13,347 nucleotides of DNA from a bacterium. Lineage in GTDB: Bacteria > Caldisericota > Caldisericia > B22-G15. The translations under genes were made by a program, and so were the position numbers. Positions 6,846-12,849 of the stretch are shown here, piece by piece (the first letter of the stretch is position 1; each line of letters opens with the position of its first letter). The stretch covers positions 1 through 13,347 of the forward strand of contig JAAYUH010000040.1 of the NCBI GenBank assembly GCA_012517755.1, in the 5' to 3' direction. Under the pieces are notes generated by a model. It was not told the origin of the DNA and made no database searches. It saw only the letters and a program-made list of their open reading frames with translations.

Positions 6846-7679
6846 TTGAAAAAAATTAAAAATTTATTCACAAATAGATTAAGAGTTCTAACACAAACTA
6901 TCTTTACAATTTTTTTTAACCTCCCCTTTTTATCTAACATTTTAAAAAGAGTGCCTATGCCAGTTTTACATTGCTATTCCTGTCCACTTGCAACTGGCGC
7001 ATGTCCAGTTGGAACAATACAGCATTTAATTGTTGTAAGAGATATTCCATTTTATACTTTTGGTTTTATTTCCTTAATCTATATTTTTTTAGGAAAACTC
7101 TCCTGTGGTTTTATGTGTCCTTTTGGTTTTTTCCAAGATTTGCTTTTTAAAATAAAGACAAAATTTAAGATAAAGCCAAAGATTCCTTATCTTTTCTGGG
7201 CAAAATATGGATTTTTAATCATTTTAGTTATTATTGGACCATTAATAACAAGTGAAACTCTTTTTTGTAAAATATGTCCTGCTGGAACTTTAACCGCTGG
7301 TATTCCACAAGTTATAATAAATCCATCTTTAAGAAGCTTAATAGGTCCATTATATATTTCTAAAATTTTAGTTTTAATTTTTTTAACAATATGGTTTATT
7401 TTTGAAGAGAGACCATTCTGTCACTATTTTTGTCCACTTGGTGGATATATAGGAATTTTTAATAAAATATCATACATAACGATAAAAGTTGATTTAAAAA
7501 AATGCATAGAGTGCTATAAATGTGAAAAGGTTTGTCCATTCAATATTATAACCTTTAAAGATCCAAACAACATAAACTGTATAAGATGTGGAAAATGTAT
7601 TGAAGTTTGCCCAACAGATGCTTTGTCTCTCAATATATTGAAAAATTATCCTCTTCCCAATATTAAAGAAAAAAATTAA
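6846..7679 (+). CDS. Membrane polyferredoxin-like 4Fe-4S protein (NapH/YccM type)
   Basis: The 277-residue membrane protein has about five hydrophobic segments and many cysteines. It starts with R-V-L-T-Q and then C-Y-S-C-P-L-A-T-G-A-C-P-V-G. It carries C-G-F-M-C-P-F-G-F-F-Q-D and C-H-Y-F-C-P-L-G-G, the two CxxxCPxG motifs of the NapH/Fer4_5 family, with C-K-I-C-P-A-G between them. At the C-terminus are two complete ferredoxin motifs, C220-x2-C223-x2-C226-x3-C230-P and C245-x2-C248-x2-C251-x3-C255-P, each for one [4Fe-4S] cluster. It probably moves electrons between a cytosolic donor and a membrane or extracytoplasmic thiol or metal partner. The TTG start at 6846 has no SD, and it follows the CXXC gene by 15 bases in the same frame, so reinitiation after that stop is likely. 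The physiological acceptor is unknown. Confidence 0.87.
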   Translation: MKKIKNLFTNRLRVLTQTIFTIFFNLPFLSNILKRVPMPVLHCYSCPLATGACPVGTIQHLIVVRDIPFYTFGFISLIYIFLGKLSCGFMCPFGFFQDLLFKIKTKFKIKPKIPYLFWAKYGFLIILVIIGPLITSETLFCKICPAGTLTAGIPQVIINPSLRSLIGPLYISKILVLIFLTIWFIFEERPFCHYFCPLGGYIGIFNKISYITIKVDLKKCIECYKCEKVCPFNIITFKDPNNINCIRCGKCIEVCPTDALSLNILKNYPLPNIKEKN

Positions 7680-7686
7680 TATATCA

Positions 7687-7740
7687 TAAGGGTTAGGCCT
7701 TACATTAACACATCTGTTTTATATTTAAAAATCTAACCCC
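7687..7740. repeat. REP-like intergenic palindromic element
   Basis: GGGTTAG (7690-7696) is complementary to CTAACCC (7733-7739), and inside the left part TAAGG (7687-7691) pairs with CCTTA (7698-7702). Read outward, the two ends are AAGGCCTAACCCT (minus strand, 7701-7689) and AAAATCTAACCCC (plus, 7728-7740). The first matches AAGACCTGACCCT at 12348-12360 in 11 of 13 positions and the second in 9 of 13. So this is an inverted pair of one motif, placed between two convergent genes. Confidence 0.6.
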
Positions 7741-7770
7741 AGATTGTTTGACTCTTATATTGTATCTGGG
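7738..7770 (-). terminator. Weak terminator-like stem at the end of the DUF996 gene
   Basis: On the minus strand CCCAGAT (7770-7764) and ATCTGGG (7744-7738) form a 7-bp stem around a 19-base loop that includes the TAA stop. A modest T run (GATTTTT, ending near 7727) follows after a few bases. The loop is long and the stem short. It shares its CCC with the REP-like element, so the two foldings compete. Confidence 0.35.
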
Positions 7771-8267
7771 AGGGAGAAGAATGAAATGATTTCAAAGATT
7801 CTACCAATCAGTCCAACAATTCCTCCAACAAAAATAATCAATAGTATATTTCCAATAAAAATAAGTAGACCTGCGGTTCTGAAAGTATTAATTTTAGTTG
7901 ATTCACCAGTTTTTGAAAGTGCTTGATAATAAAAATAGGAACCAATTATTGCTATTATCCAACCAATAATAAAAAGAATTATTGCAAGAGCAAAACCGCT
8001 TCCACCTTTTATCAATGAGAAAATACCAAAAAATGTTGCTCCTCCACCAAAAGCAAAGAAAATGACACTTACAATTGAAAAAATTATTGCTTTAGTAAAA
8101 TCTGAAAGAATTTCAGTTCTTGCAACTGCCTCAGAAATTTTCTTTATTGATAGATAAAGTAAAATTAGACCAACTATTGATAGTACCCAACCAATAGTTG
8201 GAATAAATCCCAAAAGTGTTAGAATCGAACCGACTCCTCCCATAATCTTCGCTTGTTTAATATCCAT
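7755..8267 (-). CDS. DUF996 family membrane protein
   Basis: The 170-residue protein is almost wholly hydrophobic. It begins with M-D-I-K-Q-A-K-I-M-G-G-V-G-S-I-L-T-L-L-G-F-I-P and ends with F-R-T-A-G-L-L-I-F-I-G-N then I-I-S-F-F-S-L. Both ends are characteristic of DUF996 proteins of archaea and deep-branching bacteria. About five membrane segments can be drawn (roughly 8-24, 26-43, 60-85, 92-115 and 130-165), with a charged loop at 43-58. No catalytic residues are visible and the function is unknown. The start ATG has GGAGGTAAAAG before it. It begins 26 bases after the MTA phosphorylase stop, so the two are probably one operon. Confidence 0.82.
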   Translation of the reverse strand: MDIKQAKIMGGVGSILTLLGFIPTIGWVLSIVGLILLYLSIKKISEAVARTEILSDFTKAIIFSIVSVIFFAFGGGATFFGIFSLIKGGSGFALAIILFIIGWIIAIIGSYFYYQALSKTGESTKINTFRTAGLLIFIGNILLIIFVGGIVGLIGRIFEIISFFSLPDTI

Positions 8268-8293
8268 CTTTTACCTCCATAATAAAAATTTAT

Positions 8294-9121
8294 TTAAAAA
8301 AGTGAAATAAAATTTTCACCAGATACCCTTGCTCCTTTAAGGGTTTCTCCGCATTTACATTTTTCTCTTTTATCTGGTATATCTTTAATTATATTTATTA
8401 TTAAAGTTTTAAGTTTTTCTAAATTCTCATTGAAAATCTTTGTAACCATTTCATGCGAAACTGGTTCAACACTTCCTTCGCTAACAACTCCAACATCATA
8501 ATCAGTAACAACTGATATATTTAAAAAACACATCTCAAGTTCTCTTGCCAAAACTACTTCTGGATATTGAGTCATATTTATAACATCCCATCCCATTGAT
8601 GTGAACCATTTGCTTTCAGAAATTGTTGAAAATCGTGGTCCTTCAATTACAACTACTGTTCCTTTTTCGTGATGAGAATATCCAAGTTTTTTTAAATTAT
8701 TTACTGCAATTTGCATTAATTCAGGACAATATGGCTCTGCCATTCCTATATGTGTTGTTATTGGACCATCATAGAAAGTTGAAACTCTTCCAGAGGTTCT
8801 ATCAACAAATTGGTCGCAGATAACAAAATCTCCAACTTTTATATGCGATTGAAGACTTCCACAAGCATTAGGTGAAATTATTCTTTCAACTCCCAATTTT
8901 TTCATTGCCCATAAGTTTGCTCTATATGGAATTTTATGAGGTGGATATTCATGGTTTTTTCCATGCCTTGGTAGAAAAGCAACCTTTTTCCCATCAATTT
9001 CAGCAATAGAAATTGAAGATGATGTAGAACCATACGGAGTTTCAACTACAACCTCTTCCATATTATCAAAAAATTTATAAAAACCTGTACCACCAAAAAT
9101 ACCAATAGATGCTTTATCCAT
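8294..9121 (-). CDS. mtnP: S-methyl-5'-thioadenosine phosphorylase
   Basis: This enzyme splits methylthioadenosine, the by-product of polyamine and related SAM reactions, with phosphate to give adenine and methylthioribose-1-phosphate. The 275-residue protein has the phosphate sites G-G-T-G-F-Y (10-15) and P-R-H-G (51-54), N-A-C-G (85-88), the family signature E-G-P-R-F-S-T (160-166), N-M-T-Q-Y-P-E (182-188) with the ribose-binding Met183, and T-D-Y-D-V-G (206-211). The Asp pair there favours 6-aminopurines (MTA) over inosine or guanosine. The tail K-C255-K-C257-G-E is the Cys-x-Cys found in archaeal and thermophilic MTAPs, where it takes part in disulfide chemistry and stability. The start ATG follows AAGGAGGTTTT, with a TGTTATAAT promoter upstream. 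No other methionine-salvage gene is in view; DUF996 follows in the same operon. Confidence 0.94.
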   Translation of the reverse strand: MDKASIGIFGGTGFYKFFDNMEEVVVETPYGSTSSSISIAEIDGKKVAFLPRHGKNHEYPPHKIPYRANLWAMKKLGVERIISPNACGSLQSHIKVGDFVICDQFVDRTSGRVSTFYDGPITTHIGMAEPYCPELMQIAVNNLKKLGYSHHEKGTVVVIEGPRFSTISESKWFTSMGWDVINMTQYPEVVLARELEMCFLNISVVTDYDVGVVSEGSVEPVSHEMVTKIFNENLEKLKTLIINIIKDIPDKREKCKCGETLKGARVSGENFISLF

Positions 9122-9149
9122 AAAACCTCCTTATATACTGTATAAGAAA

Positions 9150-9158
9150 ATTATAACA
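9150..9158 (-). promoter_or_regulatory. Extended -10 promoter (TGTTATAAT) of mtnP
   Basis: On the minus strand TGTTATAAT reads 9158-9150, a perfect -10 with the TG extension. It lies 28 bases before the mtnP start, which has its own AAGGAGG. No good -35 is seen, as is common for extended -10 promoters. The same 9-mer precedes the D-threonine aldolase-like gene. Confidence 0.55.
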
Positions 9159-9203
9159 AATTATTTATCTAATTCATAACTACTATATTTCTTAAAAATT
9201 AAT

Positions 9204-10115
9204 TTAAAGATTAGGGACCTTTGCTTCTCCATATTTATAAATATTTATTGTATACATTAATTCACTCTCTTTTGCATTGTAATTAAAAATTACTCTTGAT
9301 GGATAATTTTTATAATCTCCTTTATTTATAATCCATATTTGATATTCTAATTGAATCTCTCCTTTGTCCATTTCTATTGTTTTGCCTTTTATGACATATT
9401 TTGTCGTAATATAATTATTGACATTTTCATCACCTATTTTATCAACTGAATATGAAATCTCTCCTTCAGGTGTTTTAACACTGTAATTAAAATCCTCTCT
9501 GACATTATCAACTATATCTTTAGCTAAAGACCAAAAACTTTCTGATATACTTTCAACCTGCTCTTTTGGTAATTCATGCCATTCCTCTTCCTCATAACGA
9601 ATTTTAGCCTTATCTCCATCTATTAATAGTTCAGTAGTGATTTTTTCTGTTTTTAAATCGATAACCTTCAAATACTCTTTTTTTCCATAATTTTCTCTTA
9701 TTATTTCAATTTTTTGCTTTTCTGAATCATTCTGAGTTTTGTATTCAATAATCATCTCGAAACTATCAATATCTGAAAAATCTTTGATCTCTTCAAAAGC
9801 AATCTTTTCTTTTAAAGTTATTTTTATCTCCTGTTTTTTTCCTTCAGAAATCAAAATGTTTTCACTACTATCTGAAAAACCATATTTAGATGCAATTAAA
9901 GTGTATGTTCCTTCTTCAACTTGAGAGAAAGTAAATTTTCCGTTTTCATCTGTTTTTCCTGTCTTTCCATCAAGAGTAAGGTTAACATCCTTTAAAGGGC
10001 TGTTTTTACTATCAAAGACAGTTACATTAATATCATTTTTTATAACCTTTTTACCACAACTTAAGATAGAAAATGAAAATAAAAAGATTAAAGTTATTAA
10101 AATTAACTTTTTCAT
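9204..10115 (-). CDS. Lipoprotein with carboxypeptidase-regulatory-like (beta-sandwich) domain
   Basis: The N-terminus M-K-K-L then a hydrophobic core and I17-L-S-C20 is a type II signal peptide; C20 would carry the lipid. Residues about 27-101 match the carboxypeptidase-regulatory-like Ig fold: I-N-V-T-V-F-D, S-P-L-K-D-V-N-L-T-L, G-K-T-D-E-N-G-K-F-T-F, V-E-E-G-T-Y-T-L-I-A, Y-G-F. Residues about 110-303 are a beta-rich region with alternating polar and non-polar strands. They recall LolA/LppX-type lipoprotein folds, but no diagnostic motif is visible. It is likely attached to a membrane facing outside or the periplasm; the function is unknown. The start ATG is preceded by AGAGGAGGAGAG. A 79-base gap separates it from the HD gene upstream, so it may be in that operon or have its own promoter. 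Confidence 0.75.
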   Translation of the reverse strand: MKKLILITLIFLFSFSILSCGKKVIKNDINVTVFDSKNSPLKDVNLTLDGKTGKTDENGKFTFSQVEEGTYTLIASKYGFSDSSENILISEGKKQEIKITLKEKIAFEEIKDFSDIDSFEMIIEYKTQNDSEKQKIEIIRENYGKKEYLKVIDLKTEKITTELLIDGDKAKIRYEEEEWHELPKEQVESISESFWSLAKDIVDNVREDFNYSVKTPEGEISYSVDKIGDENVNNYITTKYVIKGKTIEMDKGEIQLEYQIWIINKGDYKNYPSRVIFNYNAKESELMYTINIYKYGEAKVPNL

Positions 10116-10194
10116 CTCTCTCCTCCTCTAAAAATTTTTAAAATATTTAAAAAGTTACAATAATTTTATAGTATTCTTATTTTAAAATGAGAGA

Positions 10195-11097
10195 TTAATA
10201 AGATACAAAATTTCTCCCTTTAAGAGTTATTGATCTTACAATTCTTTTATCATAATCAACATCACTGGGTGTAACAGTAGCTTTAAGAGAGATTACATCT
10301 TCAAGTGGACCGCCAATTATCTTTTTCCCGAGAATTTCTTGAACCTGAAAAATTCCAGATGAGTTACTCATCTCAATAACAATTTCTATTGCTTTTTCTT
10401 CTCCTTTTAATATTAAGACCCTCTCTATTGATAAAGCTGAAATTGTATGAATTGATAAACTACCAAGATCATATGCCTTTCTTCCTCTTCCTTTTGTCAT
10501 ATCTGTGGCATCTCCAATTCCAATTAGTGCTGCCTCAATTATGAAATCTGGAATATCAGCATCATGAGCATAAATAGAGTTCAAAATAAAACCTCTTACT
10601 TCAGTTCTATTTTCAATATCTGAATAAAAGTTTGGAAGTATTCTATTTAGAATTGGTATTGCAAGATATGTAGAATGTAAAGGATGATCTTCCCTGTAAA
10701 TTTGGTTTCCAATGTCATGCAAAAGTGCTCCTGCCATTACAATTAAATGTTCATCATCTTCATCTCCTCCACCCTCTTCTATAAAATCTGGCTTTATACC
10801 CTTTTCAAGAAGAATATCAAGCATTTTCAGAGCAGATGCACATACAATTTTTGCATGAACCTCACCATGATCGTTATATCTTAATTTTTTAACAGCAATG
10901 AAATTTGATAAATCCCAATCAGCTCTTACTTCTGGATCATTAATTAAAAGATTAAACATTTTTTTTGCTTTTGGATAATTATTTAATGATTCTTCAATAT
11001 AATTCAAAGATTCAGTTTCAAGAAAGTCATAACTTTCTGGAATTTCAACCTCAATACCAAAATTTTTTAAACTTTTACTTTTAAATTTTTCATCCAT
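10195..11097 (-). CDS. HD-domain phosphohydrolase
   Basis: The 300-residue soluble protein has metal-binding residues in HD-superfamily order: H77 and H81 in NDHGEVHAK, the H127-D128 pair in A-L-L-H-D-I-G-N, H138 and H141 in REDHPLHSTY, then IYAHDADIPD and I-G-I-G-D-A-T-D. This suggests a one- or two-metal phosphohydrolase acting on a nucleotide or phosphoester. An acidic insert (EEGGGDEDDEH, about 107-117) sits just before the HD pair. The C-terminal third (I-E-M-S-N-S-S-G-I-F onward) looks like an added alpha/beta domain. The specific substrate cannot be told. The start ATG has AAGGAG 9 bases upstream. It begins 21 bases after the stop of the D-threonine aldolase-like gene and is probably co-transcribed with it. 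Confidence 0.85.
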   Translation of the reverse strand: MDEKFKSKSLKNFGIEVEIPESYDFLETESLNYIEESLNNYPKAKKMFNLLINDPEVRADWDLSNFIAVKKLRYNDHGEVHAKIVCASALKMLDILLEKGIKPDFIEEGGGDEDDEHLIVMAGALLHDIGNQIYREDHPLHSTYLAIPILNRILPNFYSDIENRTEVRGFILNSIYAHDADIPDFIIEAALIGIGDATDMTKGRGRKAYDLGSLSIHTISALSIERVLILKGEEKAIEIVIEMSNSSGIFQVQEILGKKIIGGPLEDVISLKATVTPSDVDYDKRIVRSITLKGRNFVSY

Positions 11098-11118
11098 TTT
11101 TTAATTCTCCTTTCTTTT

Positions 11119-12210
11119 TTATTCGAACAAACCTCTTGCATCAATTTTTATTTTTTCTATTATCTCACTCTCCTTTATAAAATAAAAGTAATCAAAATTA
11201 TTTATTACAAGACAAGAATGAACAGGAATAATTGTTATTTTTTCACCGATTTTTATTTTAGAATCTTCATTTATTCTTACCCAACCATGCTCTTCTGATA
11301 GATTATAAATTTTTGCATTAGGATGTTCCAAAATATATCCATACACTTTTTCATCACCTTCCAAAATATAATCAAGACTTAACACTTTACTTCCAGCATC
11401 TATTAAAACTCTGTCTTTTTCTGGTCTACTTATAACTTGAGAAATTACAAAAAGGGAAACTCTATCTAATTTAGTAACTCCCAATTTAACCTGCTTATAA
11501 TCATAAAAAACATAATTTCCTGGTCTAATCTCTGTTATTCCATCAATTTTTCCCCCTATAAAGGCAGATGGAGTTGAACCAATGCTCACAGTTTCACATT
11601 TAATATTATTTTCTTCAAGAATTTTTTTTGCTTTTAAAACCTCATTTGTTTCATTATAAGAAAACTCCTCTCTTTGCTCTTTATTTTTCGATGAATATAC
11701 CTGACCTCCATGCGTAAAAACTCCCTCAAAAATTATATTTGGATATTTTTCAATTTCTCTATAAATTTTTAAAACATCTTCTGCTTTTACTCCACATCTA
11801 TGGTGACCTGAATCTATTTCAATTCTCACATATATTTTTTCTTTTTTAAAAACTTCACTTAAATTTCTTATTCCCTCTAAGGAATCAACTGCTAAAATTA
11901 GTTTATTTAAAATTTTTGAAAGTTTTTTTGCTCTTTCCAACTTAATACAATCAATTAATTCGCTTGAAATAAATATGTCATCAAATCCATTCTCACTAAA
12001 AACTTCAGTTTCTGATAATTTAGCACATTGAATTCCAGTTATTCCATATTTTTGCTGAATCTTTGCTATTTCAACTGATTTGTGAGTTTTTATCATTGGT
12101 CTTAAATTTTTTCCATAAACTTTTGCAAAATTTGACATCTCTTCTATATTTTTTATCAATTTTTCATAATCAACTAAAACATTTGGTGTTGATATATCAA
12201 TTATTTTCAT
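11119..12210 (-). CDS. D-threonine aldolase / D-serine dehydratase-like PLP enzyme
   Basis: The 363-residue protein has the alanine-racemase-type barrel followed by the DSD/DTA C-terminal domain. T8-P-N-V-L-V-D14 at the start, L-R37-P-M-I-K41-T-H-K with K41 the likely Schiff-base lysine, G-I-Q-C-A-K-L-S-E-T-E-V-F, V-R-I-E-I-D-S-G-H-H-R-C-G, F-T-H-G-G-Q, and G-S-T-P-S all match. E-I-R-P-G-N-Y-V-F-Y-D, S-E-E-H-G, and P-V-H331-S-C333 complete the set. H331 and C333 correspond to the Zn or Mn ligands of D-serine dehydratase and D-threonine aldolase, so a metal-assisted D-amino acid reaction is expected; the substrate is uncertain. The usual His after R-P is Met (M39). The gene has no SD; TGTTATAAT ends 6 bases before the ATG, so the mRNA may be leaderless. 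Confidence 0.88.
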   Translation of the reverse strand: MKIIDISTPNVLVDYEKLIKNIEEMSNFAKVYGKNLRPMIKTHKSVEIAKIQQKYGITGIQCAKLSETEVFSENGFDDIFISSELIDCIKLERAKKLSKILNKLILAVDSLEGIRNLSEVFKKEKIYVRIEIDSGHHRCGVKAEDVLKIYREIEKYPNIIFEGVFTHGGQVYSSKNKEQREEFSYNETNEVLKAKKILEENNIKCETVSIGSTPSAFIGGKIDGITEIRPGNYVFYDYKQVKLGVTKLDRVSLFVISQVISRPEKDRVLIDAGSKVLSLDYILEGDEKVYGYILEHPNAKIYNLSEEHGWVRINEDSKIKIGEKITIIPVHSCLVINNFDYFYFIKESEIIEKIKIDARGLFE

Positions 12211-12216
12211 AAAAAA

Positions 12217-12225
12217 ATTATAACA
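12217..12225 (-). promoter_or_regulatory. Extended -10 (TGTTATAAT) directly before the ATG: likely leaderless promoter
   Basis: On the minus strand TGTTATAAT (12225-12217) is followed by six T's and then ATG (12210). Transcription would begin at or within a base or two of the start codon. No AGGAGG-like sequence exists in the gap, unlike nearly every other gene here. No clear -35 is present. Confidence 0.55.
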
Positions 12226-12303
12226 TTTTAATTTATTGATTATTTTTATAATTTTAATTAAATTTAATTATTTTTTGTTTACAAAAATAGACAAACTATT
12301 TTA

Positions 12304-12360
12304 TTGGCTTTATTGCATTGTGAAATTTAAGCCAAAATGCAAATTTCAAGACCTGACCCT
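12304..12360. repeat. REP-like element with three interleaved inverted pairs
   Basis: The order on the plus strand is TTGGCTT (12304-12310), TTGCATT (12313-12319), TGAAATTT (12321-12328), then AAGCCAA (12329-12335), AATGCAA (12336-12342), AAATTTCA (12341-12348). Each of the last three is the exact reverse complement of the first three, in the same order, with the last two overlapping by two bases. It ends with AAGACCTGACCCT (12348-12360), the motif shared with the element at 7687-7740. It lies just past the stop of the ferritin gene. Confidence 0.8.
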
Positions 12361-12365
12361 ATAAA

Positions 12366-12653
12366 TTATTTCTTTTCTAAAAGTTCTTTAACCTCCTCCT
12401 TTCCATTTTTAAATTCCTTTTCCCCTTCTTTATCTTTCATAAGTAATAAAGTTAAAAACTCTCCAACATGAGTTTTCTCTTCTTTTGCAATGTCAAGAAA
12501 AACCTTTTTAAGTGAGGAATCTTTAGTTATTGATGCGAGTTGCTCGTAAAGATTTATCGCATCAAGTTCTGCAATTACACCAACCCTTAAGATTTCATTA
12601 TCTAAATCTTCTTTACTGACATTTTCTAACTTAAATGGAATATTTGATAACAT
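12366..12653 (-). CDS. Encapsulin-type ferritin-like protein (EncFtn), without adjacent shell gene
   Basis: The 95-residue two-helix protein has I-A-E29-L-D-A-I-N-L-Y-E-Q and E58-E59-K-T-H62-V-G-E-F. E29, E59 and H62 keep the spacing (30 and 3) of the iron-binding residues of EncFtn from Rhodospirillum (E32, E62, H65). The sequence is close, from memory, to the ferritin-like domain fused to the Pyrococcus furiosus encapsulin, from the first M-L-S to the final E-E-V-K-E-L. Such proteins assemble as decamers, oxidise Fe(II), and store iron inside encapsulin shells. Here the protein stops where the Pyrococcus fusion continues into the shell. No encapsulin gene follows, and no clear cargo-loading tail (L-T-V-G-S-L type) is seen. 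The start ATG has GGAGGTGAACA. Its promoter is at 12713-12686. The REP-like element begins 5 bases past the stop. Confidence 0.87.
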   Translation of the reverse strand: MLSNIPFKLENVSKEDLDNEILRVGVIAELDAINLYEQLASITKDSSLKKVFLDIAKEEKTHVGEFLTLLLMKDKEGEKEFKNGKEEVKELLEKK

Positions 12654-12685
12654 TGTTCACCTCCAAAATATAAATTTATATTTTT

Positions 12686-12713
12686 ATTATATAATTTTTT
12701 TGAAAAAGGTAAA
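12686..12713 (-). promoter_or_regulatory. Sigma-70-type promoter of the ferritin gene
   Basis: On the minus strand a -35 TTTACC (12713-12708, four of six consensus bases), a 16-base spacer and a perfect -10 TATAAT (12691-12686) are followed about 30 bases later by the ATG with its GGAGGTGA site. No Fur-like box was recognised. Confidence 0.55.
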
Positions 12714-12759
12714 TTGTAAAATTAAAAAAGATAATTTAAATTGTATGACCTTTTTAGCA

Positions 12760-12791
12760 CTATAAGTGAATATAGATTTGCAACAACAAAT
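12760..12791. promoter_or_regulatory. Two adjacent 16-bp dyads upstream of the glnA promoter
   Basis: CTATA-N6-TATAG (12760-12775) is followed at once by ATTTG-N6-CAAAT (12776-12791), two bases before the glnA -35. Both have 5-base arms and a 6-base centre. They could be operators for nitrogen control. They do not match the GlnR consensus TGTNAN7TNACA. In AT-rich DNA 5-base arms can arise by chance, so this is tentative. Confidence 0.35.
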
Positions 12792-12793
12792 AG

Positions 12794-12821
12794 TTGACAT
12801 AGAAAAAATTCTTATTATACT
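12794..12821 (+). promoter_or_regulatory. Sigma-70-type promoter of glnA
   Basis: A perfect -35 TTGACA (12794-12799), a 16-base spacer and -10 TATACT (12816-12821, five of six) stand 28 bases before the glnA ATG. The SD TAGGAGG is at 12835-12841. This is the clearest promoter in the window. Confidence 0.8.
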
Positions 12822-12849
12822 TTAAATTTAATTTTAGGAGGTTGATAAA

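Noticed and set aside
6749..6940. Minus-strand 63-codon frame across the CXXC/Fe-S gene junction
   Set aside because: It is antisense to two supported plus-strand genes and is Lys/Ile-rich, as expected for a chance frame in AT-rich DNA.
7744..7926. Plus-strand 60-codon frame
   Set aside because: It is antisense to the DUF996 gene, starts inside the palindromic region and has no SD.
12211..12365. CRISPR array or remnant in the repeat-bearing spacer
   Set aside because: The repeats are inverted and interleaved, not direct repeats with regular spacers, and no cas gene is nearby.
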